From Corylus avellana (lineage: Eukaryota > Streptophyta > Magnoliopsida > Fagales > Betulaceae), in NCBI RefSeq assembly GCF_901000735.1, contig NC_081547.1:29065382-29129381 (forward strand): DNA of 64,000 nt, given 5' to 3'. A program made the position numbers and the translations under genes. Under the pieces are notes generated by a model that saw only the letters and a list, made by a program, of their open reading frames with translations, was not told the origin of the DNA and ran no database searches. The first letter of the stretch is position 1. Each line of letters opens with the position of its first letter. Below, piece by piece: positions 21,401 through 32,521 of the stretch.

Positions 21401-24400
21401 CCTGATTTTGACGGCCAGCAACCTTCACGATTTCCGTCCCAGTTCTTATAATATGTGGTTCTGATCTTACCGAAACTGAGTATTTGAAATTCCCTCGAAT
21501 TTTGGTGAAGAGCCGGTTCTTCATATTTTTACAAATTTTTAGGTTTTTATATCTGAAATTTCTATCACTGTTCTTGTTGCTTTTGTAGAAGATGAAATGA
21601 TAATTCATTACATGTTCTTCCCCAGATTTTTTTTTTTAGCATTGACGATCTTTTATTTTTGTCCAGCCACACAAATGCCATTATGGAGCTTGCCCTCCGT
21701 GTCGGTTACTGTGTGAAGAAGAATATCCATGTGGCCATAAATGCAATCTAAGGTTTCCAATGTTTTTCAGTTCATGAATGTTATCTTAAAAATCTGACAC
21801 TAGTTAATGTCCTTTCTTTATGCAACTTATACTTTTTTTCTTTTTTGTGTTTAGGTGTCATGGCCCTAAACCTCCTCCTAATCCTGAATTTACATTGAAA
21901 CCAAAGAAAAAGAAGTCGATCCATCAGAGTGAATGTACACCTGGTTCTCCATGCCCTCCTTGCCCAGAACTGGTTTGGAGGTCATGTGTTGGCCAACACG
22001 TTGGGACTGAGAGAATGGTTGGTTGCATTGTTCTTGCTAGCAATAGATAAAGATTATTGCATGCTTCATTTACTCAATAGATCTAAGGCTATATTAATGC
22101 CGTTTTAGGCACATTTTCCTCGTAAAGTTTCAATGTTTCTTTCTTGTATCAGATGGTCTGCTCACATAGATCAAAGTTTTCTTGTGAAAATTTGTGCGGA
22201 AATCTTCTTTCTTGCTGCAACCATTATTGTACTAAAACCTGCCATGCCCTGAAGAACCAGCATGCGACACCCATCCAGAGAGAAAGAAGTGAGACTTGTG
22301 AAGAGTGTCATCTTCCTTGTCAAAAGGTGTTTATACTTCTATTTCCTCCATTCCATTATACTTTTTTCTTTTTCATTGTATGCCTTTTACTAAGTGACCT
22401 TTTACTCTTGTATACCTGAGTGAAGAAGAGAAGTATTTCTGCAGCCTCCTAACCGATTCTTGAAACTCACAAGTTGCCTTATTATTTTAAATGTCTTCAT
22501 TCAGGAGAGGAGGCCCACATGCTCTCATCCTTGCCCCCTACCATGTCATCCTGGAGAATGTCCTTCTTGCAAAGTCCTTGTAAAACGATCATGTCACTGT
22601 GGTACAATGGTCCATGTTTTTGAGTGCATATACTACAATGGCTTGTCTGAAAAGGAGCAGATTACTGTTCGCTCATGTGGCGGACCTTGCCATAGGTATT
22701 TCAGAGACATATGGTCATGTTAGGTTATTATGGAATCATGCTTATTAATTTACTTATATACTTTTTAATTAAGTAAACTAAATGGAGCCGTAATCTGGAT
22801 TCTCTATATTCTTTATTATTGTTATATTTCCTTCTTTTGGATTAAGAAATAAAACTGAAACATGGGCTTAGAGGTACTATTGGTTGTGCAGGAAGTTGCC
22901 AAATTGTACACATCTATGCCCAGAGACTTGTCATCCTGGTGAATGCCCTTCACCTGAGAAGTGCTGCAAGAAGGTATTAATTTTAATCCCTTTACAGAGA
23001 AGAGCGTGTCATTTAACTGAACATGTGGATGTGATACCTTGTTTTCGGTCCTGAATGCTTTTTTAATATTATGATACAAATTGTAGCATTTCAACTAGCA
23101 TATCATAATTTGATATACCTTGCCAACTACTTATCCAAAAAAAATTGATTTACCTTGTCAACTAATTCTTTTGCAAGGTTTTTGTTCGTTGTAAATGCCA
23201 AACCTTGAAAAAAGAGTGGTTATGTAAAGATGTCCAAGCAGCCTATCAGAATGATGGTTGTGATCCCAGAGATATACCAAAGAATCAGTATGGACTTGGA
23301 CGTCTTTCTTGTAATTCCGATTGCAAGAGTAAAGTACAAGTTGGTTCAGAATTACAGTTACGCAAATCTAAAGTCGTGGAGGTAATATGCTTTTAATCTT
23401 TCCAGAATTTTTAGTTTTCCTGTTGCATCATGGATTCTGGCTGGTATTTAGGACTGTAGGGATACTTTTTACTTGAAAAGCTGTCTCTCTGCTTTGTTTT
23501 CTTGTGTCTGCTACAAGATTAGATTGTGAATTGATTCAACCAGAGTCACCAAGAAGCTGTAGTTTGGCGGGAGTGTTGCCAACATAAACACCTCTCAAGT
23601 AGCTTCCTTGTTTTATATTTACCAGACATAGGAACTATTAGGTTCTTCGGTTCTACTTACTAGGTTTTCATTGATTGCCTGCCTCCTCAAACTATTTGCA
23701 ACTTGATATAGCATTCAGTTGGCACAACGTTTGGCCATGTACTGGAATATTTCTATAATCGCAAAAATGAATATAGAAAAACTGTAATCATGCAATCTTG
23801 ACTTGTAAAAAGATCTGTTAGCACTGATTTCTCCGTGGGGAACATAGGAAATAGTTGGAATACCAAAATGGAGTCCTTTGTCTCTTCCTGCACAATGCAT
23901 CACCCGAGTTTGGATGGACTTTCTTGTTCACAGTAAAATGAATGCTCTGACGAATATCCATTAACCATCTGAAAAAGTACTGTGCTTAACTTTTCATACA
24001 TGAAATTTTGCATACTTGTGCATACAAAATTCATTAGCTTCTTGGCAGATGAGCTCTATTAAGGTGAAATCTGACACCATTGTAAATTTCTTTAAAGGAA
24101 AAGGAGCCGGATACTCAAAAGAATGTACCAAAGCGTCGAAAAAGACGAGAACACGTACAAGAAAACAAGCAAATCTCAACACTGCAGGTTTGTTATTATT
24201 TCAAGATAAAAAGGTGAACTCTTCCAAGTGCTCCTTTGTTTGTTTACCAACAGCAACTGTTCTTTTTTAAACAGAAAAGTGTAGCGGCTATAAAGTGGCT
24301 TCTTCTTTTTGTGGCCCTTGTGATGGTCCTGATTGCTGTAGCAATTTATGGTTACAAGGGTCTCGTGTGGCTTTCTGATTGGATGAATGAAGTTGAAGAG

Positions 24401-24433
24401 CAAAGACAAAGAAGAAGAACCCCCCGGGTCTAA
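18458..24433 (+). CDS. NFXL2: NFX1-type zinc finger protein, NFXL2-like
   Basis: NFX1-like proteins are Cys-rich regulators with a RING-type domain; plant NFXL proteins act in stress responses. Thirteen coding exons: 18458-19603, 19679-19792, 19908-19963, 20276-20342, 21143-21235, 21667-21752, 21855-22017, 22153-22326, 22505-22695, 22892-22973, 23178-23381, 24098-24187, 24275-24433, giving 874 aa, all in phase. An acidic Ser/Asp stretch (14-23) is followed by a RING/PHD-like domain at Cys79-Cys141 ([17 protein letters not shown] ... WNCPKC). Next comes a long array of NFX1 fingers of the type [35 protein letters not shown] and [18 protein letters not shown]. After a basic stretch (PKRRKRRE) there is a C-terminal hydrophobic segment ([20 protein letters not shown]), a likely membrane anchor. 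Length and layout fit NFXL2 rather than the longer NFXL1. Exon 1 is much more GC-rich than the later exons. Confidence 0.93.
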
Positions 24434-24597
24434 CCATTCTCCTGGCTTTTTTTCTTTGATACTTCATGTGGGTAGATCTACATTAGAGTCCTTCAGGCAT
24501 TGATCACTCGGCAAACATTCTTTTTATGGTCACTCTTCATTCTTGTGGAGAAAGTTTGAAAGTGGTCAAAATTTTGGCATTTTTTCCTTGTTAAGGT

Positions 24598-24737
24598 AAG
24601 AGAAATGCTAAATACTTGTACTCTTTGATGTGACACTGCCAATTAGTCATTGTTAAAAAAAAAAAAAAAATCAAGATCTAATTGGTAGTGCCACATCAAT
24701 AGAGTGGAATAAAAGTGCGGCGTATAGCATTACTCTT
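24598..24737. mobile_element. Hairpin MITE A, 3' of NFXL2
   Basis: The left end AAGAGAAATGCTAAATACTT and the reverse complement of the right end (AAGAGTAATGCTATACGCCG) start a roughly 50-bp inverted repeat that includes TTGATGTG(G/A)CAC and ends in CCAATTAG, with an A-rich loop. The element is 140 bp. I see no clear target duplication. Confidence 0.7.
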
Positions 24738-24748
24738 AAATTAATAGT

Positions 24749-24880
24749 AAAAGTAATACTAAATATTACACTTTCACCTTCATCCCATGAGGCTGATAGA
24801 CACTTTCACATTAGCTCAATAAAATATAAAATGAAGGTGGGATGAGAGTATAATAGTATGTGCTATGTAGCATTACTTTT
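24749..24880. mobile_element. Hairpin MITE B with 6-bp target duplication
   Basis: Termini AAAAGTAATACTA and TAGCATTACTTTT are inverted repeats that extend inward through (C)ACCTTCATCCCA. AATAGT is present on both sides (24743-24748 and 24881-24886). The element is 132 bp and starts 11 bp after MITE A, whose terminal motif it shares. Confidence 0.7.
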
Positions 24881-25457
24881 AATAGTGTGCACCATAGCAT
24901 TGGTAAATACCAAATCATTACATAGTTCTTGTAAACTGTGGCCTTGAAGTTGGTGGAAAAGCATGGCGTGAAAATTTTGGAGTCATTTGAGATTGCAACC
25001 TATATTTTTTGAAAGAATTATCAAATTGGAAGAACCAAACAATTTTGTCCAATTTTTGTAGTTCACTCTCTCGATTCTTTCTCGTAATGTTTGGCCCTCA
25101 AGGTAATCACAATTCTTTAATCATTGCAAGGCAAGGTAGGTGACTCTTTAAGTGTAGAGTAAGGTAACCCAGGGTTTTTCTTTTAAAGCATTTTTATAAT
25201 TAGACATAGAGATTTTATACGCTACACTTTTATTTCAAAATTATTTTATAATGTTGACGTGATAGTTTCAAGTAATCTTTGAATTTTTTTTGTTTTTTCT
25301 TTAACAATTACTAATCTAAGGGTTGTGTTTGGCAACACCCTCCACTTTTTTAAAAAAATTTTATTTATTTATTTATTATTTATTTATTTCTCTCAAAAAA
25401 GTTTACCAAACTTTCTCAACTTTTCTCTCATAAAAACAAATTCAAATTTCCTTTTAC

Positions 25458-25458
<1 letters not shown>

Positions 25459-25506
<48 letters not shown>
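25459..25506. repeat. (AT)n microsatellite
   Basis: About 23 consecutive AT units in the NFXL2 to receptor-kinase intergenic region. Confidence 0.9.
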
Positions 25507-25510
<4 letters not shown>

Positions 25511-25936
25511 TTTTATTACTTTTTAAACAAAAAGTCAACAACAAAACTGTTTACCAAATCTTCAATAATATTTCTGTAACATGGTTCTTGACTTGGTCAG
25601 TCGTAATTTTCTTTAGGTTCCACAAGACCAGCAGCCCCGTGTGAAAGGTGCATGTCGCCTGAAAGCAACACAAAGGGAAAGAGGGGGGGTCTAAGCATTT
25701 GTTGTCAACATCGTGGGTTCTTGGGATTTTACATGGACCGTAACTCCATGATTCTGAATTTCTTTGGTCAAACTTGTCCCAATATTCAAATTATTAGGTG
25801 ATAGATTATTAATGTTATACACTATTTTTCTTTTCTTTTCTTTTTTTTTTTTAATTTTTTTTTTCTTCCAAAATTAGTCTAATGCTTTTCTAAGAAACCT
25901 TCAAACCTAGGTTGAAGAGTCTCATAGTGTCCCTTT

Positions 25937-26160
25937 GGTTTAGCGGTTTCAAAACTTGCGATTTGAAAAATTAGCAATTTCAAATCGCAGTTAAACGTTT
26001 GGAAAAATTATGATTTAGTCTTTAAAATCGTGTTTTCAAAAACACTTTTTACTTGCTATTTGAAAACATTGATTATTTTATTTTTTAAAACTATCATTTT
26101 TATTAAATGCACTCTCAAATAAAACATTTATGAGATTTTATTTGGTGAAAGCAAAAACCT
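25937..26160. repeat. GTTTGG-family dispersed repeat, copy 1
   Basis: It begins CTTTGGTTTAGCGGTTTC and carries GCGATTTGAAAAATT, AAATCGCAGTTAAACG and the phrase CACTTTTTACTTGC. The same ordered motifs occur at 55857-56096. It looks like an old non-autonomous element. The right end is uncertain. Confidence 0.45.
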
Positions 26161-26384
26161 AGCGGCACTAGCCTACTCCCATGTCGCCTTTTGCTCTACT
26201 ATATGTGTCCAATTTGAGGTCGTTGAATCCACATGCATCATGGTGCCTTTTAGCTTGATTTTCACATTCTACACATGCTTTATTTGATAAAACCTTTTTC
26301 TTTCATCCTTAATTTTTGTTTTTTCTAAACCCTTTCAAAGAAAATATATATATTAACAAATAATCCAAAACATAAAACACTCAA

Positions 26385-26491
26385 TTTTTTTTTTTTTTAA
26401 CATGTCCGTACAAAAGGGGGAGGGGAATTCAAACTAATGACCTCTGCTTCATTAGGCATAATCTCAGTCGATTGAGCTACTTCTTGAGGGC
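26385..26491 (-). mobile_element. tRNA-derived SINE, copy 2, with target duplication
   Basis: On the minus strand the A-box is GTAGCTCAATCGACTG, the B-box TAGTTTGAATTCC, and the 3' end GGACATGTT plus A14. The flanking 11-mers AAAACACTCAA (26374-26384) and AAAACACGCAA (26492-26502) match at 10 of 11 positions. Confidence 0.8.
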
Positions 26492-27707
26492 AAAACACGC
26501 AAATTACTTTCATCTTTATATCATACAATAACATATTTATTTATTTATTTTAAAAAAAAAAAAAAAAAAAGAGAGAAGAAGAAAGAATATCCTCTAAAAA
26601 GCATTAAATATCTAATGAGGTTGTTTGGGCATAGCTCAATTAAAATTGGCAAGAAATGGATGATTCATCACTTTATTCATGTGCAACGGTGGGGTCTTCC
26701 CTAGCATTTCATAATTAATTGCATTTATTTTTTTTGTTATAAAACAACTTTAGCAAGCAAAGTTACCTCCAAATTTGTGCATATTCTTCACCAAACACCT
26801 TAATAAATATGAGCAGAGCAATAGAGGGGGAGGTGGTGGGTCACCAGCCTTCTTAGATGTTATTGAATGAATTTATACCGTTATTAATTTGTATTCCCTA
26901 CACCATATCACCATTAAATGCCAATGCTTGAATATTAACGTTTCAGAGGCACCGTTAGATTTAATGAATTTATTCCCTGAGTTGAATGATACATATTTTG
27001 GCATCCCATGAAGCCGAAATCTGTACAATTACTTTTTCACCCCTACCATCGGGCAGTCTTCAAATTTTGTAAGTAATTGTGACATATTTTGCGTGACACT
27101 TACCACGTCAATGAAAGAATGTTACATCAACTTTCAAAGAAATCTTTTTTCATTAAGAAGCTAACTAGATTTAGATTTAACCTTATTGATTTTGATGTGA
27201 ATGAATATTCAAAGTCAAAGTGAGCCCGACGTGTAACGCGTAGAATGGTGCAGTTTCTTTGAAAAGGTCGGACCACTTTCCATCTACCCCTTTTCCTGGT
27301 TGCAGCAAGATTGACAAAATAAGTAGACTTTGCTTGTGGGCTCACAACAACGCCCATATCACATTGAGAGTGAAGAATACTCTTGGAGCTTTTGTGTGAA
27401 CGAAATTATTTGGTCAAATTTGGAAAGCGCTGTTCCCGACCAAGTCAAACATATTGCTTTGTATGAAAAAAAAAACAAAGGAAGGCTCTCAAGGACTTGA
27501 AAATAAAGGAGAAAGAAAAGGTTCTTTTTTGCTTGGAAATGAATTCAGTGTGCACAAAATCCTACACTACAGCTCAATGTTAGATCAAACTCCTAAACTT
27601 TACAAACAACAATTATACCCAATATGATTATCCAATCATTAAAAAAAATTGAAGGAAAAAATTTGTTTTGCTTTTTTTTTTTTTTTTTTTTTTCCTGGTT
27701 TGGAATT

Positions 27708-30101
27708 TCATTCTGAAGCAATGGAGATTATACCGCTTGAGATGCTGCCATGACTGTCATCAAACAGAGCCAATGCCCTGTCCAAATTGGCTACAATGTC
27801 AGCCATGGTTAGCCTCTCCTTCCCTTCCAAATGCACACAATGCATTGCAGAGTAGGCCATCAGCTCCACTGCCTCCACTTCATGCATTTCCGGCGTTCCA
27901 ACTCTGGAGTCCAGGATCTTTACTAATTCTCCGGCCATAATGATCGGCACTGCAAAATCCACCACGCTTATGGGTGTTCTTCCGTCGTCACCGCTCTTGA
28001 ATATTGCTCTCTTCCCTGTCAAAAGCTCCAATAGTACTACTCCAAGCCCATAAACATCACTCTTTGCTGTTAACAAATTTAGACCATAGTACTCTGGATC
28101 AATGTACCCAACTGTTCCGGCTGCTTTCATCGGTCTATACTCCCGATCGGATTCCGGCCCCATTAACGACAATCCGAAGTCGGATACTCTTGCTGTCCAA
28201 TTCGCATCGAGTAATATGTTAGAGGACTTGATGTCTCTGTGAATTATGGGTGGGACTGCATAATTGTGAAGATATTCAATCCCTCGGGCAGCATCTAAAG
28301 CGATTTTGATCCTCATTTTCCAAGAATTCAAAACACTGCTACTCTTTTCCACGTTGTTCTTGTCATGTAAATGATCATAAAGAGCACCATTCTTCATGTA
28401 CTCATAAACCAGAAGCCTTTCATCCTTCTCCTCGCAATACCCAACAAGCCTAACCAAGTGTTTGTGATGAAGGCGGGACAAGAAGGCCAGTTCTGAATCA
28501 AATGCGCTCTCTTTCTCTTGGAATTTCTTCATCTTTGAACCTGTTTCGCCCCTTTTGATAGCGACCTCGCGCCCATCTGTTAATTTGCCTCTGTATACAA
28601 CACCAAAGCTTCCAGCGCCAAGCTTGTTCTCTAGGGAGAAATTGTTGGTGGCAGCTGCAAGCTCAGCTAGTGAAAATTCCTCCGCCCTGTCTCCATGCTT
28701 GGACGAGGTTCCGCTCCTCTGCCGCCTCATTAGCCTCGAGCCCTGGCGCCTAATGGTGCACGATCTCGAAGGCGGGCTATTGTTCGAAGTTACGCCATTG
28801 TTAGAACTGGCGGCTCTGGTGATTGTGGGCTGCACTGAATTGTGCACTTTCTTTTTCCCAAAACAAACACCAGTCCACAAGCAGTAGATTATTGTGCAAA
28901 TACCCGCAAAAGCTCCGACGGATCCCACAATGCAAAACGCCAACAAACCCCTTCTCAAACCTCTGGATGTTGATGGTCGGGGTGAACCTGTTGGCCCTGG
29001 TGGTGTTTGCGGCGGCGGCACCGGCGGTACGGGCAATAAACAAGGCTTGCAAATATTCCCAAAACCAGAACAGAGCCTCTGAGATTGTGAATACACACCA
29101 CACCCACTACAAGATTGATTATTACACGGCCCTGGAAGAACCGGAGGCAAGGGAGTCTCACCCCCTGAATTAGGCCACCCAGGTCCCCAACATATAACCG
29201 ACAAATTCATCGACGTTAATCCACAAGTAAAATTCGATCCCGACACAATCGTTTCAAAGAAAACACCTTGTATCACATTCACCGAATACTCTCCGCCGCC
29301 GCCCCAACACGCCACCGATCCATTCAGTTTCCTCATCCCACAACTATGGCTCTCCCCAAGCGCCAACGTCGAGAACTCCCCCGCCGACGTGTTCGAAGGC
29401 ACATCCAACTGCCCAGAATCGTTGTTCCCTCTGCAAATCACAAACCCAGTTGAATTCAATCCGCACACGTGTGAGCCACCCGCTACAATACTCTTCATCG
29501 ACATGTTCCCAAACTCTTTCTGTATCTGATTCGCTATAGTAGTATTGCTTCCCCAACACTGAACCTGACTATCGTTCGCCAAAATACCACAAGAGAATCC
29601 AAACCCAGATGAGATTGACACAAACCCATCTGACGCAGATGGCAGTTTAAATTGATCGTTAACTCTCCAGCAATTAACCGAGCCTGTACCAACCACCGTG
29701 GCGCAGACCTGGTCATCGCCATACGAGAGGTTCTCTAATCGAACAGTGTAGTTTAAGTAAACCCGCTTAAAGGCGAAGTCGGTGCTGGAAAAGTCGGTGG
29801 TGTCCCAGCAGAGGAAGGAGTATCCGCCGGAGCGGAGGCCGCAAAAGAAGTTCCGGCCGCCGGTAATGGAGGAGAAATTGATGTTGGGATCGATGGGGAT
29901 GGTTTGGCCGCGTCGGTAGCATTCGATGCGCTGGGTTGGCTGCGAGGCGACGATGCCGCAGACGGTTCCGGTGCCGAAGCTGACGGCGAGAGTGGCGCCG
30001 GAGCCGAGGGCATGGGCCGAGGTTGTCACGGCGAGGATGACCAGGATAACGACAGTGACCGTGTCAGCGACGGTGGCGGAGGAGAAGGGTAGTTTCGTCA
30101 T
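27708..30101 (-). CDS. CRINKLY4-related receptor-like protein kinase (CCR3/CCR4-like)
   Basis: Plasma-membrane Ser/Thr receptor kinase of the CRINKLY4 family; the ligand is unknown. An intronless gene of 797 aa. Signal peptide about 1-32 (VTVVILVILAVTTSAHA). The extracellular part (33-320) has crinkly/RCC1-like repeats with recurring CG and CW(G) pairs such as VCGI, FFCGLRSGGYSFLCW, HVCGLNSTGFVIC and FTCGLTSMNLSVICWG, then a Cys-rich stretch (326-354) and a Pro-rich stretch (355-375). Transmembrane segment about 385-410 (LLAFCIVGSVGAFAGICTII). Kinase domain about 488-780: glycine loop LGAGSFGVV (494-502), Lys516 in VAIK, Glu537, HRDIKSSN (621-628), DFG (641-643), GTVGYIDPEYY (662-672). All catalytic residues are present, so it is predicted active. 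The 5' leader has GA repeats. The position between PLC and the HAD phosphatase matches the recalled Arabidopsis order. Confidence 0.93.
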   Translation of the reverse strand: MTKLPFSSATVADTVTVVILVILAVTTSAHALGSGATLAVSFGTGTVCGIVASQPTQRIECYRRGQTIPIDPNINFSSITGGRNFFCGLRSGGYSFLCWDTTDFSSTDFAFKRVYLNYTVRLENLSYGDDQVCATVVGTGSVNCWRVNDQFKLPSASDGFVSISSGFGFSCGILANDSQVQCWGSNTTIANQIQKEFGNMSMKSIVAGGSHVCGLNSTGFVICRGNNDSGQLDVPSNTSAGEFSTLALGESHSCGMRKLNGSVACWGGGGEYSVNVIQGVFFETIVSGSNFTCGLTSMNLSVICWGPGWPNSGGETPLPPVLPGPCNNQSCSGCGVYSQSQRLCSGFGNICKPCLLPVPPVPPPQTPPGPTGSPRPSTSRGLRRGLLAFCIVGSVGAFAGICTIIYCLWTGVCFGKKKVHNSVQPTITRAASSNNGVTSNNSPPSRSCTIRRQGSRLMRRQRSGTSSKHGDRAEEFSLAELAAATNNFSLENKLGAGSFGVVYRGKLTDGREVAIKRGETGSKMKKFQEKESAFDSELAFLSRLHHKHLVRLVGYCEEKDERLLVYEYMKNGALYDHLHDKNNVEKSSSVLNSWKMRIKIALDAARGIEYLHNYAVPPIIHRDIKSSNILLDANWTARVSDFGLSLMGPESDREYRPMKAAGTVGYIDPEYYGLNLLTAKSDVYGLGVVLLELLTGKRAIFKSGDDGRTPISVVDFAVPIIMAGELVKILDSRVGTPEMHEVEAVELMAYSAMHCVHLEGKERLTMADIVANLDRALALFDDSHGSISSGIISIASE

Positions 30102-30173
30102 CTAAAGGAGTGGTCTTTTTGGTAATGGGTGGTGGATTGGAGTCTGGCCAGCTTCATTGGCCTAGTTGACTGA

Positions 30174-30196
30174 GAGAGAGAGAGAGAGAGAGAGAG
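30174..30196. repeat. (GA)n tract in receptor-kinase leader
   Basis: About eleven GA units lie 73-95 bp upstream of the start codon (CT on the coding strand), with a second shorter run at about 30246-30259. CT-rich leaders are common in plants. Confidence 0.85.
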
Positions 30197-30813
30197 GCGG
30201 GGGAGAACAGAGCGTGTCTTTAAGACAGAGGAAGATAAAGACGCTGAGAGAGAGAGAGACAGAGGCCTAGGCTTTTTAGTAGCGGTGAGAAGTCTTGGGT
30301 TGTGTTTGGCAGCTTCGTGTAAACGGTCTTTGTATGGGAGTATACTTGAGTGATTGCTACCAATTTTGTTGCTCAATTCCTAGCATTTCGGACAATAATA
30401 TAAAAGTTTTTTTAAGATTTGTGATGTAGGATAAATTTGAAAAAATTATTATTTTAATTATACTAGTGTGTTTTAGTTTTCATTTTTTGGGTTTTTCCTT
30501 TCGGATCGAGATTCCCTAGAATTTCTTTTAAATTTGAAATTTTTAAATTCATAAATTTCTGCCGTTCATCTAATATAAACGTCTAAAATAAGTCATATTT
30601 CAGTATTTAATAAGGAACTTCAAGGAATTTAATAAGGAATAGGATCGTCTCCGATCCATAATGGACTAGAGAATATCCAGTTTATGAGATTTCTTCTTAT
30701 AAATCTTAAAGTTACAACAACACTACTATATATCCTACTCGCCAAAAAAAAAAATTAAAAAATTAAAAATTACTGGTCACTTAATCAAAAAAAATAAGGG
30801 TGAGTTGGAAGAG

Positions 30814-31138
30814 TAGGGGTGGCCACCCACCATTTCAGTCGGAGGCTACTGGAGAGCCACCCCCCAATGTCGCCGCCGGGGTGGTCGGACCACCATAGCC
30901 CACGGGTGGTCCTACCACCCCAAACCCAAACTAAAAGTAGGGGAAAGAAAAAAAAAACTGTTTCATTCGGCCGTGGATTACCTCGACCACCCCAAAAAAA
31001 AGGTCAATGAATTTTTTTTTTTTTTTAAGATCTGGCCACTGCGGACCACCGCCAAGGACCATGGGGTGGCTTCAGCCACCCTAGACCATCAGTCCGAGGT
31101 GGCCGAAGCCACCCCTAGCCCCAACTGGCCACCCCTTA
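30814..31138. mobile_element. GC-rich GGGGTGGCC element with terminal inverted repeats
   Basis: It starts TAGGGGTGGCCACCC and ends GGCCACCCCTTA, which are inverted copies. The interior has many GGTGG and CCACC blocks (GGACCACCAT, GGGTGGTCC, AGGTGGCCGAAGCCACCC) that can fold on themselves. It stands out sharply in GC content from its surroundings. A related fragment is at 47340-47445. No ORF of note. Confidence 0.6.
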
Positions 31139-32396
31139 ATTTTTTATAATTTTGTTTTATAATTTTTTTAAAAAATATATAATATTTTATTATTAATGAA
31201 ACATATGTCATATTTATGGCTTCGGGCCTGACCATTAACTGGATATTCTCCAGTCCAAAATGAATTGGAAATGATCATATTCCATTTAATAAGCCATGCT
31301 TCCTCATTAAATGTTGAAACATGATTTATTTTAAAAGCTTAAATGAGATAAACGGCTGTAATTTATGAATTTAAGAATCTCAAATTTAAAAGGAATTATA
31401 AGGAATCTCAATACTTTTCTTATTAAGATTAGGTCTTCCTTTTCTAATTAGGTTTGGTTTTCCTTATTAAATTAGGAGGTGTCTAACCTAATTTGTCCAG
31501 CGTTAATTTGTCGTTTTGAACTACGTGTTTGAAGAGATAAGTCCCACCAAATAAGCAATTTAGGCATCAAATTACTGAAAATTCAATTCTACTTTTTAGA
31601 AATAGATAGGAAACCTACTGCTCGCTACCGTTATTATAAAAGAGTACGGATCGGTGCTTATAAATGACTAAGCTTTTACTATAAGTTTCTTATACATTAA
31701 TTGTCTGTCAATTTACGTGTCATTTATTATATAAGTTATTAAATAATTTAATTTATTTCCCAAATGTTATTGACTAATTTTTTTACCATGCGACACTACG
31801 AGACACTCACGTCGACTACTACTTAAATTTGTAAGAAATTTATTATTCCTCAAAGCATTTTTCCTTATAGACAGTAATAATGTAATATGCATTAAATTGA
31901 GACGAGCTCTTCTCAATTTTACACTTCCATTGAATTCTTAAATTTGAAGAAAACACAAAATAATGCCTAATTGACATTTCAATACCCGTATAATTGAGAA
32001 GAAGTGAATTATCATGATCAGTGAGTGGAGAAAAAACAAGAAATAATGAAACTTAAGATGGAAACAATGACGTGTAGAAAAGTCTGTATGTTTTAAAATG
32101 ATTGGAAAATGTATATTTATTTCTTTAAAAAGTCGAAAGGGTACGTACTACTCTCTTTTCAAAAATAATGGGTTACAGATTAAGCATTTAATAAGTGTTT
32201 GTCTTGTTTACTCACTTCCATTAATATCTCATTGTTAGACATTAAGTATTTGTGTTTTCTATGGAAAAAATAAAATGGTAACTTGCTAAGTTATAACTAA
32301 TCTTTGTTATTGTTAAAAGTAAAATGAATAACATATTGTTTTTTTTTTTTTTTTTAAAGAAACTCATCTCATATATTATTAAAAAGCTTGCTTAGC

Positions 32397-32511
32397 GTCT
32401 CCAAGAGGTAGCTCAATCGATTGGGACCACGCCCAATAAAGCGAAAGTTACTAGTTCGAATTCCCTTCCCCTCACTTGTGCGGACATGTCAAAAAAATAA
32501 AAATAAAAATA
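32397..32511 (+). mobile_element. tRNA-derived SINE, copy 3, with target duplication
   Basis: A 115-bp element: CCAAGAGGTAGCTCAATCGA begins the tRNA-like part (A-box), AGTTCGAATTCCC is the B-box, then CGGACATGTC and an A-rich AAAATAAAAAT tail. Flanks CTTGCTTAGC (32387-32396) and CTTGCTCAGC (32512-32521) form a 10-bp target duplication with one mismatch. Best-preserved copy in the window. Confidence 0.85.
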
Positions 32512-32521
32512 CTTGCTCAGC

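Larger units (their letters stand above)
24434..27707. other. Intergenic region between convergent NFXL2 and receptor kinase genes
   Basis: 3.3 kb without a credible gene. It contains two back-to-back MITEs (24598-24880), an (AT)n tract (25459-25506) in a segment with GTTTGG-type ends (about 25326-25560), a GTTTGG-family repeat fragment (25937-26160) and a SINE (26385-26491). The 3' ends of both flanking genes face this region. Confidence 0.65.

Noticed and set aside
28555..30092. Several plus-strand frames of 60-116 residues opposite the receptor kinase
   Set aside because: Shadows of the 797-residue minus-strand coding sequence, with skewed composition and no family features.
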